DNA from: Maribacter polysaccharolyticus
GTDB taxonomy: Bacteria; Bacteroidota; Bacteroidia; Flavobacteriales; Flavobacteriaceae
NCBI RefSeq assembly: GCF_028882255.1
Contig: NZ_JARBUY010000002.1
Span: 756,342 to 820,341 of the forward strand
Reading direction: 5' to 3'
Length of the DNA stretch: 64,000 nt
Shown here: positions 17,199-25,877 of the stretch, piece after piece
How the letters are laid out: each line of letters opens with the position of its first letter
How positions within the stretch are numbered: the stretch's first letter is position 1
Program-made: the position numbers and the translations under genes
Notes under the pieces: model-generated
Databases searched by the model: none
Told to the model about the DNA's origin: nothing
What the model saw: only the letters and a program-made list of their open reading frames with translations

Positions 17199-18253
17199 GA
17201 CACCTTTATTTTAAGTTTTACGACAAACATGCCGTTTTTGTTTCTCATCATCAATTTATAATCACTGGGTTGGTATCCCAGTTCCAATCTTTTCTTTACA
17301 TTTTCCAAACCGATTCCACCGTATTGATCGGAAATGTTTTCTTTGTTCTCGGGTTGTTTTGGGAGTGGGTTGGTGATGGTAAAATATAGCCAATCTTTCT
17401 TGATTTCGAAATCAATGGTGATCTTTACTTCCCCGATGTTCTTGCGTACACCGTGTTTAAAGGCATTTTCCACAAATGATAACAGGAGAATGGGCGCTAT
17501 TTTCTTGCCTTGGATATCTCCGGAAATCGACATTTCAATCTCTAATTCATCGTTGTGGCGAACCCGCTCCAGATCCAAATAATTTTGGATGCAGAGGATT
17601 TCATTTTGCAAGGATTGCTTTTTGCCTTTTGTCTCGTAGAGCAGGTACCTCATCAATTCCGAAAGTTTTAAAATGATTTTCGGGGTCTTTTTGGATTGTA
17701 CTACGGCAAGGGAGTAAATGTTGTTAAGGGTATTGAAGAAAAAATGGGGGGAAATCTGGGTCTTTAAAAAAAGCAATTCGGTTTCCAGTTGGGCCTTTTC
17801 AAGATTGGCGACCCGTTGATTTTCCTGCAAAAAATCCATCGTTATTTTTATGGCGGTCACGAAGGTTATTACATAGATCTCGCCGATCATCATGTCAATG
17901 ATGTAATTAATGGTGATACGGTCTATTTCCCTTACTTCTGGCCAGACATTCGTGCTGATCAAATAGTAGGTCAGGTTGAATTTCACGACAACCATCAGAA
18001 AGATGGTCGATAGTGTTGCCACGATATAGGTGAAGTACTTTTTCTTAAAGGCCAATTTGGGCATTAATACATAAATGTTCAGATAAGCCAAGAACATATG
18101 GATGGGGAAACCCAATAAGGTGGTTTTCAGGGAGTATAAATAGTCTCCATGAATTCCTCCCCAACGTATTACCGTAATGACAAAGTAGACCAACCAGAAA
18201 ATGACATGGTGTCTGGGTAAAATGCGATATAGGCGATTGGATTCAAAATTCAT
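17195..18253 (-). CDS. LytS-type sensor histidine kinase
   Basis: The 352-residue protein has about four membrane helices in the first 145 residues, a short coiled linker (QENQRVANLEKAQLETEL) and a His_kinase domain of the LytS/YehU type. The motif QISPHFFFNTLNNIYSLA contains the phosphorylated His170. An ATPase domain follows (SFVENAFKHGV as N-box, GGIGLENVKKRLEL). No extracellular sensor domain is evident, so the signal may be sensed in the membrane. It is co-transcribed with the LytTR regulator and divergent from the GH92 gene. Confidence 0.92.
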   Translation of the reverse strand: MNFESNRLYRILPRHHVIFWLVYFVITVIRWGGIHGDYLYSLKTTLLGFPIHMFLAYLNIYVLMPKLAFKKKYFTYIVATLSTIFLMVVVKFNLTYYLISTNVWPEVREIDRITINYIIDMMIGEIYVITFVTAIKITMDFLQENQRVANLEKAQLETELLFLKTQISPHFFFNTLNNIYSLAVVQSKKTPKIILKLSELMRYLLYETKGKKQSLQNEILCIQNYLDLERVRHNDELEIEMSISGDIQGKKIAPILLLSFVENAFKHGVRKNIGEVKITIDFEIKKDWLYFTITNPLPKQPENKENISDQYGGIGLENVKKRLELGYQPSDYKLMMRNKNGMFVVKLKIKVS

Positions 18254-18266
18254 TTTCCGAATAAGG

Positions 18267-18294
18267 TTGTTTTTTTGGTGTTTAGCTATGTTTA
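18267..18294 (+). promoter_or_regulatory. Candidate promoter of the GH92-led operon
   Basis: TTG (18267-18269), a 17-base spacer and TATGTTTA (18287-18294) resemble the Bacteroidota promoter TTG-N(17-23)-TAnnTTTG with one mismatch in the last base. The -7 element overlaps the second of two direct GTTTAGC repeats, where a regulator could act. Confidence 0.4.
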
Positions 18295-18361
18295 GCCTAC
18301 GTCGGTCTAAATTACTTTCAATACTTATTTAATATATGAATTTTTAAGTTAGATAACTTAA
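18280..18361 (+). promoter_or_regulatory. Repeat cluster, possible LytTR operator
   Basis: GTTTAGC occurs at 18280-18286 and 18290-18296, exactly ten bases apart. Further on, TTAAGTTA (18344-18351) and TAACTTAA (18354-18361) form a perfect inverted repeat five bases before the GH92 start codon. Several of these match the general GTT-containing LytTR half-site in eight of nine positions (TATGTTTAG, TAAGTTAGA). The link to the adjacent regulator is inferred. Confidence 0.45.
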
Positions 18362-18366
18362 CTAAC

Positions 18367-20616
18367 ATGTATTTTATGAGATACTTTGCGCTATTTTTCT
18401 TTTTGGCGGTTTATATGGTTGGCTGTAAAGAAAGGGCTTTCGACAAAAGTACGGAACAGGAATTACTGACACAATATATTGACCCTTTTATCGGGACTGG
18501 AGGCCATGGGCATACTTATCCCGGGGCCACCGTTCCCTTTGGTATGCTGCAGGTCAGCCCGGTAAACGGAATAAGTGATTGGGATTGGTGTTCCGGGTAC
18601 CATTATTCGGATTCAGTAGCCGTGGGCTTTAGTCATTTGAGTTTGAGCGGAACGGGTATTGGGGATTTGGCGGATATCATCTTTATGCCGATAAACAGAA
18701 AGGTTGACTTATTGCCAATGCCGAAATCCCGGGATTCCTTATCGTATAGGTCTTCCTATTCCCATAAGAACGAAGAAGCGATTCCAGGGTACTATCAAGT
18801 TTATTTGGAAGACCACGATGTCAATGTCGAATTGACCACATCTTTACGTACGGCCTACCATAAATATACTTTTAAAGCGGATGATGAACAATCCGTTGTG
18901 GTCGATTTGGGTTTTGCGATCAATTGGGATAAGGCGGTGGGCGCTTCATTGCAAATAGAGGATCCATATACCATAAGTGGATACCGTTTTAGTACCGGTT
19001 GGGCAAAAAATCAAAAAGTGTTTTTTACGGCCAAATTTTCCAAACCGATCACTGAATATGATATCGTTTCGGATAAAAAATCGGTGGAAGGCGATCTTGG
19101 GCAAGGGGTAAGGACCGCAGCCCAATTGTTTTTTGAAGCGGGGGATGCCGATGAATTGTTGGTTAAGGTAGCGTTATCGTCTGTAAGTATCGCCAATGCC
19201 AAGGAGAACTTGGAAGAGGGGGCTTTTGATTTCGAAGGGACCAAAAAGAAGGCCAATGATTCTTGGGAAGACGCCTTGTCCAAAATTAAAGTCGAAACTA
19301 CTGCAGATTCGTTAAAGACCATATTTTATACCGCCATGTACCACACCCAAGTGGCCCCGGTTACCTACAGTGATAAAAACGGACAGTTTAGAAAAGAAAA
19401 TGACAGCATTGTAAGCGCAGAAAACTTTACGGCCTATTCCACGCTTTCGTTATGGGATACTTTTAGGGCAGAGCAACCATTACTCACTTTGATCGCTCCC
19501 GAGAAAGTTTCGGATATCATCAACAGTATGCTGGCGTATTATGAAACCAAGCATATTCTACCTGTTTGGACCCTTTATGCCAATGAAACCAATACGATGA
19601 CCGGGTACCATTCGATCCCTGTTATCGTCGAAGCTTATTTAAAGGGTATAACGGGATTTGATGCGGAAAAGGCATACGAGGCCATGAAGGTGACCATGAT
19701 GCAGGATGAACGCGGATTGGCCCCTTATAAAAAGTATGGTTACATCCCCTATGACGAATTGGATGAGTCGGTTACCATTACTTTGGAATTCGCCTATGAT
19801 GATTGGTGTGTCGCCCAAATGGCAAAGGCCTTGGGGCAGGAAGAGGATTACCGATTCTTTATGGATCGTTCTAAGGCCTATGAACATTTGTTTGATGGCG
19901 ATACGGGTTTTATGAGGGGGAAATCCAAAGATGGCAAGACTTGGAACGAACCTTTTGATCCCAAATATTCGAATCACAGGGAGCATACCGATTATACCGA
20001 AGGTAATGCATGGCAGCATAGCTGGTTCGTTCCCCACGCGGTTGAGGATTTGGCCCAACTGCACGGTGGGAATGATGTGTTTACCCAAAGATTGGAGCAA
20101 TTGTTTACCGAGAGTTCCGAGATTACAGGTAGTAATGTTTCGGCAGATATCTCGGGTTTGATCGGTCAGTACGCCCATGGAAACGAGCCTAGTCACCACA
20201 TAGCCTATATGTTCAACCATGCCGATAAGCCTTGGCGAACCCAATACTGGTCGAGATACATATTGGATACACAATACAACACAAGCCCGAATGGTTTGAG
20301 TGGAAATGAGGATTGTGGCCAAATGAGCGCTTGGTATGTTTTTAGTGCCATCGGTTTATATCCTATGAACCCGTCTTCTACCTACTACGAAATAGGGAGT
20401 CCGATCTTTGAAAGATCGACCATCGAAATTCCGGGCGGAAAAACTTTTACGGTGGAAGCCGAGAATGTTTCGGATACCAACATTTATATCCAATCGGCAG
20501 CATTGAACGGTGAACCCTTCAACACTACCTCAATTTCACACCAAACCCTATTGGACGGGGGCGTGCTTCATTTTGTTATGGGGGATACACCTAATAAGGA
20601 ATGGGGAACTGACTAA
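18367..20616 (+). CDS. GH92 alpha-mannosidase, lipoprotein
   Basis: The 749-residue product starts with a lipoprotein signal peptide (lipobox YMVGC, Cys20; a second ATG three codons in is an alternative start). Family GH92 hallmarks are IDPFIGTGGHGHTYPGATVP, VGFSHLSLSGTGIGDLADI, AYDDWCVAQMAKALG, YAHGNEPSHHIAYMFNHA and GNEDCGQMSAWYVFSAIGLY. GH92 enzymes are calcium-dependent inverting exo-alpha-mannosidases that trim N-glycan mannose. The linkage specificity cannot be fixed by eye. It heads a run of N-glycan genes and is 20 bases upstream of the symporter gene. Confidence 0.94.
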   Translation: MYFMRYFALFFFLAVYMVGCKERAFDKSTEQELLTQYIDPFIGTGGHGHTYPGATVPFGMLQVSPVNGISDWDWCSGYHYSDSVAVGFSHLSLSGTGIGDLADIIFMPINRKVDLLPMPKSRDSLSYRSSYSHKNEEAIPGYYQVYLEDHDVNVELTTSLRTAYHKYTFKADDEQSVVVDLGFAINWDKAVGASLQIEDPYTISGYRFSTGWAKNQKVFFTAKFSKPITEYDIVSDKKSVEGDLGQGVRTAAQLFFEAGDADELLVKVALSSVSIANAKENLEEGAFDFEGTKKKANDSWEDALSKIKVETTADSLKTIFYTAMYHTQVAPVTYSDKNGQFRKENDSIVSAENFTAYSTLSLWDTFRAEQPLLTLIAPEKVSDIINSMLAYYETKHILPVWTLYANETNTMTGYHSIPVIVEAYLKGITGFDAEKAYEAMKVTMMQDERGLAPYKKYGYIPYDELDESVTITLEFAYDDWCVAQMAKALGQEEDYRFFMDRSKAYEHLFDGDTGFMRGKSKDGKTWNEPFDPKYSNHREHTDYTEGNAWQHSWFVPHAVEDLAQLHGGNDVFTQRLEQLFTESSEITGSNVSADISGLIGQYAHGNEPSHHIAYMFNHADKPWRTQYWSRYILDTQYNTSPNGLSGNEDCGQMSAWYVFSAIGLYPMNPSSTYYEIGSPIFERSTIEIPGGKTFTVEAENVSDTNIYIQSAALNGEPFNTTSISHQTLLDGGVLHFVMGDTPNKEWGTD

Positions 20617-20636
20617 TACGGTTAAGGAGAGCATTA

Positions 20637-22514
20637 ATGGATAGCATAGACGTTTTAATCATAGTATTGTATATCGTATTGACCCTTGGGGTTGGTATCT
20701 GGGTATCTAAAAGGGCCTCCAAAGGGTTGGATTCTTATTTTTTGGGGGGTAAGAGTATTAAATGGTACTATTTAGGGTTAAGTAATGGATCGGGAATGTT
20801 CGATGTTTCCGGTACGGCCTGGATGGTCGGACTTTTGTTCCTCTATGGGGCGAAGAGCTTTATGTTCATGTGGATGTGGCCCATTTGGAACCAAGTGTTC
20901 ATTATGGTCTTTTTGGCGATTTGGATCAGGCGTTCCAATATTATGACCGGATCGGAATGGATATTGACACGATTTGGGGATGATAAAGCAGGAAGGGCAT
21001 CACATTTGATAGTCGCGATATTTGCCGTTATCGCTTCGATTGGTTTTATCGCGTATTTTTTTGAAGGCGTAGGGAAATTCATGACGGTAATTTTGCCGTG
21101 GGATGCCACCTTGACCATTAACGACTTTATGTTGTTGACTTCCAGTCAGTCGTATGCATTGTTGATCATCTTTTTGACGACTATTTATACTATAAAAGGC
21201 GGTATGTTCTCCGTGGTCGCCACTGAGGTTTTACAGTACCTGATCATGGTAATTGCCGGAATCCTGATTGCTATATATGCTTTTGTGACCGTAACCGATG
21301 TTGAAATACATTCCATTATTTCAACGGAATGGAGTACTATTTTCTTCGGAAATACCCTCGAAGGTTCTTGGCAAGGGAAATTCGAGGCTTTTAATGACCT
21401 TGTCGATACCCAAGGGTATAAAATGTTCGGTGCCTTTATAGGAATGTGTCTGTTTAAAGGATTTTTTGCGAGTGTGGCGGGACCCACGCCGAGTTATGAT
21501 ATGCAACGGATCCTATCCACTAGATCTGTAAAGGAAGCCGCTTATATGAGCGGCTTTACCAATCTTATATTATTCATTCCGAGGTATTTGTTGATTACCG
21601 GTATCGTAGTACTCGCTTTGGTGTATTTGGCTCCGGAAATGGCGGTTTCTTCGGATTTGGGCTTGGGGGATCTTGAAATTATTTTGCCCAATGTCATCAA
21701 TAACCATGTGCCGGTCGGTATTAAGGGACTTTTGTTGGCTGGATTGTTGGCTGCATTCATGTCTACTTTTTCCGCATTTGTGAATTCCGGGCCGGCTTAT
21801 ATCGTCAACGATATTTATAAAAAGTATTTTAAATCCGATGCCCAACCAAAACACTATATTCGGGCAAGCCATATCGCTTCTTTCGCCATCGTGATTTTGG
21901 GGGTTACCATGGGCTTTTTTGCCGATTCGATAAACTCCATTACCTTATGGATAACCAGTGCGCTTTACGGGGGGTACGTTGCGGCTAACTTTTTGAAGTG
22001 GATATGGTGGCGTTTTAATGGCTGGGGATATTTCTGGGGAATGACTTCCGGACTTATCATCGCCACGTTACAGTTCTTGTTGGATCAGAACAAAGGCAAT
22101 TTTGAAGTGGGGACCATGCTATATGATTTGGCTAAAATTCCGGCTATTTACATCTTCCCGATCATATTTTTTGTTTCCCTGGCAGGTTCCTTCTTGGGAA
22201 CGCTATTGACGCCGGCAACGAATATGAAAGTGTTGAAGGCGTTCTACCATAATGTTCGCCCATGGGGTTGGTGGGATCCCGTTTACAGAGAATTGAAAAC
22301 CGAAAATAATGCTACGGTCAAGAACACCGGTTTTTGGATGGATATGTTCAACTGTACCATAGGTATTATTTGGCAATCCAGTATGATATTGTTGCCCATA
22401 TACTTCATGATCAGGGACTATCCCAAAACATACGTCACCTTAGGGGTGTTTATGGCAACGACCCTTATATTGAAATACACGTGGCTCGATAAAGTAAAAA
22501 AGATTCAGGACTAA
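20637..22514 (+). CDS. Sodium:solute symporter (SSS family), first copy
   Basis: The 625-residue protein is an SSS-family (SGLT-type) inner-membrane transporter with about 13-14 helices. It starts DVLIIVLYIVLTLGVGIWVS, has GLDSYFLGGKSIKWYYLGLS, the GGMFSVVATEVLQYLIM core and GLLLAGLLAAFMSTFSAFVN. A clear AAGGAG ribosome-binding site precedes the ATG, which is uncommon among its neighbours. It lies between GH92 and GH130, so the likely cargo is a trimmed N-glycan core disaccharide or mannose taken up with sodium. The cargo is inferred from context. Confidence 0.92.
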   Translation: MDSIDVLIIVLYIVLTLGVGIWVSKRASKGLDSYFLGGKSIKWYYLGLSNGSGMFDVSGTAWMVGLLFLYGAKSFMFMWMWPIWNQVFIMVFLAIWIRRSNIMTGSEWILTRFGDDKAGRASHLIVAIFAVIASIGFIAYFFEGVGKFMTVILPWDATLTINDFMLLTSSQSYALLIIFLTTIYTIKGGMFSVVATEVLQYLIMVIAGILIAIYAFVTVTDVEIHSIISTEWSTIFFGNTLEGSWQGKFEAFNDLVDTQGYKMFGAFIGMCLFKGFFASVAGPTPSYDMQRILSTRSVKEAAYMSGFTNLILFIPRYLLITGIVVLALVYLAPEMAVSSDLGLGDLEIILPNVINNHVPVGIKGLLLAGLLAAFMSTFSAFVNSGPAYIVNDIYKKYFKSDAQPKHYIRASHIASFAIVILGVTMGFFADSINSITLWITSALYGGYVAANFLKWIWWRFNGWGYFWGMTSGLIIATLQFLLDQNKGNFEVGTMLYDLAKIPAIYIFPIIFFVSLAGSFLGTLLTPATNMKVLKAFYHNVRPWGWWDPVYRELKTENNATVKNTGFWMDMFNCTIGIIWQSSMILLPIYFMIRDYPKTYVTLGVFMATTLILKYTWLDKVKKIQD

Positions 22515-22521
22515 CAATTAA

Positions 22522-23496
22522 ATGATGATAATGAAAAACATACCTTGGCAAGATAAGCCGAACGATTGCACTGATGTAATGTGGAGATATAGCGAGAACC
22601 CCATAATCAATCGCTATGATATTCCTTCTTCAAATAGTATTTTCAATAGTGCGGTAGTACCCTATAAAGATGGTTTTGCAGGCGTATTCAGATGTGATAA
22701 TAAAGCGGTGCAGATGAATATTTTTGCGGGCTTCAGCAAAAATGGCATTGATTGGGACATTGATCATGAACCGATCAAAATGAAGGCCGGGAACACCCAA
22801 ATGATAGATTCCGATTACAAATATGACCCCAGGGTCGTTTTCATAGAGGATAGGTATTGGATTACTTGGTGTAATGGGTACCATGGCCCAACGATAGGGA
22901 TAGCTTATACGTTTGATTTTAAAGAATTTTTCCAATGTGAAAATGCTTTTTTACCTTTCAATAGGAATGGGGTGTTGTTTCCAAAGAAGATAAACGGAAA
23001 GTATGCCATGTTGAGTAGGCCTAGTGATAATGGGCATACGCCTTTTGGTGACATATATGTCAGTTATAGCCCGGATATGAAATATTGGGGAGAGCACAGA
23101 TGCGTGATGAAAGCGACCAATTTTGTGGATAGTGCTTGGCAGTGTACCAAGATCGGCGCCGGACCGATTCCTATTTTAACCAAAGAAGGTTGGTTGATGT
23201 TTTACCACGGGGTAATCAATACCTGTAATGGTTTTAGATATGCCATGGGTGCGGCAATCATGGAAGAGGATGCGCCCGATAAGGTAAAATACAGGACACA
23301 ACCCTATCTTTTGGGGCCGGCAGTATCCTATGAGCTGACCGGGGATGTGCCGAATGTGGTTTTCCCTTGTGCGGCCTTACATGATGAAGCCGAAGACAAG
23401 GTAGCCGTATATTATGGTGCCGCGGATACCGTAGTTGCCTTGGCTTTTGGAAAACTTAGCGAGATAGTGGAATTCACAAAGAACAATAGTTTATAA
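22522..23496 (+). CDS. GH130 beta-mannoside phosphorylase (probable Man-GlcNAc phosphorylase)
   Basis: The 324-residue protein has a five-bladed-propeller GH130 pattern and no signal peptide, so it is cytoplasmic. [10 protein letters not shown] (Asp102) carries the proposed proton donor, and [15 protein letters not shown] and [20 protein letters not shown] are typical of the family. GH130 members cleave beta-mannosides with phosphate to give mannose 1-phosphate. Members in N-glycan loci act on Man-beta-1,4-GlcNAc, the N-glycan core. Its place after GH92 and a symporter, with PNGase and GH20 downstream, supports that substrate. A later ATG (22531) is an equal start. Confidence 0.9.
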   Translation: MMIMKNIPWQDKPNDCTDVMWRYSENPIINRYDIPSSNSIFNSAVVPYKDGFAGVFRCDNKAVQMNIFAGFSKNGIDWDIDHEPIKMKAGNTQMIDSDYKYDPRVVFIEDRYWITWCNGYHGPTIGIAYTFDFKEFFQCENAFLPFNRNGVLFPKKINGKYAMLSRPSDNGHTPFGDIYVSYSPDMKYWGEHRCVMKATNFVDSAWQCTKIGAGPIPILTKEGWLMFYHGVINTCNGFRYAMGAAIMEEDAPDKVKYRTQPYLLGPAVSYELTGDVPNVVFPCAALHDEAEDKVAVYYGAADTVVALAFGKLSEIVEFTKNNSL

Positions 23497-23501
23497 TATT
23501 C

Positions 23502-24572
23502 ATGGACTCGAAGGTTTTATGTTTGTTGGTTTTGATAGGCGTGTCCTTTTTGGGATGCGCACAGAACCGTGATGCTCCTATTGTTCCTGAATCTTACGTC
23601 GCCTATAAAACACCCGAACCCCTTATCATCGATGGAGAGGATGCTGATGAGGCATGGGGTCGGGTAGCATGGACGGAACCTTTTGTTGATATTGAGGGCA
23701 TAAAAAAGCCCAAGTACAAAACCCGGGTGAAAATGCTTTGGGATGATACGTATTTCTATATTTTGGCCCACCTCGAGGAGCCCCATGTGTGGGGCAATTT
23801 GGTGAAAAGGGATACCATTATCTTTCATAATAACGACTTTGAGGTTTTTATAGATCCCGATAGTGATACGTACAATTACTATGAATTGGAGGTCAATGCG
23901 TTGAATACCCCTTGGGATTTGTTCTTGAGTAAGCCATATCGGGATGGGAACGTGGTGTTGAATGATTGGAATATTACCGGCTTGAAATCGGCCGTTAAGG
24001 TAAACGGAACGATCAATGATCCCACTGATGTCGATAAAGGTTGGGTTTTGGAAATGGCCATTCCGTGGGAAGCGTATAAAAAGGGATACTATCACAATAA
24101 CGTGCCCAAGGATACATTCTGGAGGGTGAACTTCTCAAGGGTCAATTGGGATTTTGAGCTGGTTGATGGTGAATATCAAAGAAAGAAAAATGATCAAGGT
24201 AGACTTTTGCACGAATACAATTGGGTATGGTCTGCCATGGGGGTCATCAATATGCATGAACCCGAAAAATGGGGCTATGTGTATTTTTCTTCCAAGGAAC
24301 CTGGGGATAAGGAAGTTTTCGCTATTCCGAGCGATGAGAAAATAAAATGGAAATTATTCGAATTGTATCGTGCACAAAAGGCCTATTTCGAAACGAATGG
24401 GAAATGGGCCGATTCCTTGGATGACCTACAGATCGGAAATAGGGTAATTGAAGGTAAGGTTATTTCACCAACGCTTGAAAATCATAGCCAAGGTTGGAAC
24501 ATAATGGTTGATAGCCCTTTTTCGGGAAAGCGACTTATAGTGAAAGAAGATGGTGAATTCATTGAAAAATAA
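23502..24572 (+). CDS. CBM9-like carbohydrate-binding lipoprotein
   Basis: The 356-residue product has a lipoprotein signal peptide (SFLGC, Cys19) and a family-9 carbohydrate-binding-like domain. The signs are LIIDGEDADEAWGRVAWTEP, VKMLWDDTYFYILAHLEEP, FEVFIDPDSDTYNYYELEVN and WVLEMAIPWEAY. Such proteins are common in Bacteroidota glycan loci and probably sit on the cell surface, binding sugar ends. The last ~70 residues (LFELYRAQKAYFETNGKWA onward) form a separate, type-IV-pilin-like tail of unknown use. It starts six bases after the GH130 gene. Confidence 0.85.
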   Translation: MDSKVLCLLVLIGVSFLGCAQNRDAPIVPESYVAYKTPEPLIIDGEDADEAWGRVAWTEPFVDIEGIKKPKYKTRVKMLWDDTYFYILAHLEEPHVWGNLVKRDTIIFHNNDFEVFIDPDSDTYNYYELEVNALNTPWDLFLSKPYRDGNVVLNDWNITGLKSAVKVNGTINDPTDVDKGWVLEMAIPWEAYKKGYYHNNVPKDTFWRVNFSRVNWDFELVDGEYQRKKNDQGRLLHEYNWVWSAMGVINMHEPEKWGYVYFSSKEPGDKEVFAIPSDEKIKWKLFELYRAQKAYFETNGKWADSLDDLQIGNRVIEGKVISPTLENHSQGWNIMVDSPFSGKRLIVKEDGEFIEK

Positions 24573-24579
24573 GGAAATT

Positions 24580-25692
24580 ATGAGGTTTTTAAAGGTATTG
24601 TCCATTATGGTTTTTATGTGTTTAACGGCATGTAATGTTAAGGATAAAAAGGAGGGGAACGCCCAAGAAACCCCAAAAGAAAGTTCAAGCCCGAAATACA
24701 AATATTGGAGTTGGATGAGCGTAGGGCATAAAAAATCGGATTCGGCGTATACCGCACATTTCAATAAACTGAAAAATAATGGGTTTGATGCCGTGCTTTT
24801 GAACACAGGCGCGGATCCCAAGTTGTTGGAACGCCTGACCCCCATTGCATCAAAGGCCGGTTTGGAAGTCCATGCTTGGATGTTTACGACAAATAGGCCC
24901 GGGGACACCACAGCCTTAAAGCATCCTGAATGGTACATGGTCAGTAGAAGTGGTAAATCGTGCTTCAAGAAAGAGGAAAGGCCTTATGTGGGTTATTACC
25001 AATGGTTGTCGCCAAGTCATCCGGAAGCTAAAAAACACATCTTGAGTTTAGTCGAAGGTTTGGCAAAAGTAGAGGGAGTGGCCAGTGTGCATTTGGATTA
25101 TATACGCTATCCGGATGTGTATTTGCCAATCGGTCTACTACCAAAGTACGGTATAAAACAAGAGGAGGAACTACCGGATTACGATTTCGATTATTCCGAT
25201 GCCAGTGTAAACAAGTTTATTGCACTTCATCATAAAGATCCAAGGAAAATGGAAAATCCAGCCATTGATATCGAGTGGAAAAATTTCCGATTGAATGAGA
25301 TTAGGTCATTGGTCAATGATGCCTATGACATCGTACATAAGCATGATAAAAAACTGAGTGCAGCGGTTTTTCCATATCCCGAAATGGCCGACCATATGGT
25401 ACGCCAGCGTTGGGATAAATGGAAAATCGACATGGTGCTTCCCATGATTTATTATAATTTTTATAACGAAGAATTGGATTGGATCGGATACGCCACGGCA
25501 CAAGGTGTCCAAGATTTGGAGGATAAGCCGGTAGAATTACATACAGGTTTATTTACACCAAAATTAACCCCTGACGATCTAAAGGTGGCCATAAAGGAGG
25601 CCAAGGAAAATGGAGCAAAAGGGGTCGCCTTTTTCGATGATTACTCCATGACCGAGGCACAATTGGAAGTCATAAAAAACTCCAAGGAATAA
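24580..25692 (+). CDS. TIM-barrel lipoprotein, GHL10-like glycosidase
   Basis: The 370-residue product begins at the ATG at 24580, seven bases after the previous gene, giving a good lipoprotein signal peptide (LTACN, Cys19). A longer frame from 24550 would overlap the upstream gene and is less likely. The domain resembles the family-10-like glycosylhydrolases (GHL10 / DUF4015 type): NNGFDAVLLNTGA, LEVHAWMFTTNRPGD, VASVHLDYIRYPDV (Asp173), KLSAAVFPYPEM and IDMVLPMIYYNF. These proteins are predicted TIM-barrel hydrolases, few of which are characterised. In this locus it may be an endo- or exo-acting enzyme on N-glycans. The substrate is unknown. Confidence 0.75.
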   Translation: MRFLKVLSIMVFMCLTACNVKDKKEGNAQETPKESSSPKYKYWSWMSVGHKKSDSAYTAHFNKLKNNGFDAVLLNTGADPKLLERLTPIASKAGLEVHAWMFTTNRPGDTTALKHPEWYMVSRSGKSCFKKEERPYVGYYQWLSPSHPEAKKHILSLVEGLAKVEGVASVHLDYIRYPDVYLPIGLLPKYGIKQEEELPDYDFDYSDASVNKFIALHHKDPRKMENPAIDIEWKNFRLNEIRSLVNDAYDIVHKHDKKLSAAVFPYPEMADHMVRQRWDKWKIDMVLPMIYYNFYNEELDWIGYATAQGVQDLEDKPVELHTGLFTPKLTPDDLKVAIKEAKENGAKGVAFFDDYSMTEAQLEVIKNSKE

Positions 25693-25773
25693 GTAATATT
25701 CGGTTATATCGGGCTTATGGCCCTTGGAAGGTGAAAAGGGTTATGCGATATGGCTTAAGGTAAGGATTTAGGT

Positions 25774-25839
25774 ATGCCGCTTATGATGATGAAATGATAT
25801 ATGATGGTGAAAATGATGGTGGAATGGAAAAAGCGGCAT
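25774..25839 (+). repeat. 9-bp inverted repeat around an ATGATG-rich loop
   Basis: ATGCCGCTT (25774-25782) and AAGCGGCAT (25831-25839) are perfect inverted copies. The 48 bases between them are almost free of C and built of ATGATG/GGTG repeats. It lies 38 bases before the GH20 start codon, inside the 185-bp gap, the widest in this operon. It could be an mRNA processing stem or a translation control element. Confidence 0.55.
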
Positions 25840-25877
25840 TCTAAAAAAGTTAAAATGATAAATCAAAATACAGGACA

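Noticed and set aside
19639-20322. A 227-codon open frame on the minus strand within the first GH92 gene
   Set aside because: It is antisense to a gene with clear family motifs, and its composition is that of a codon shadow; no protein family is recognisable.
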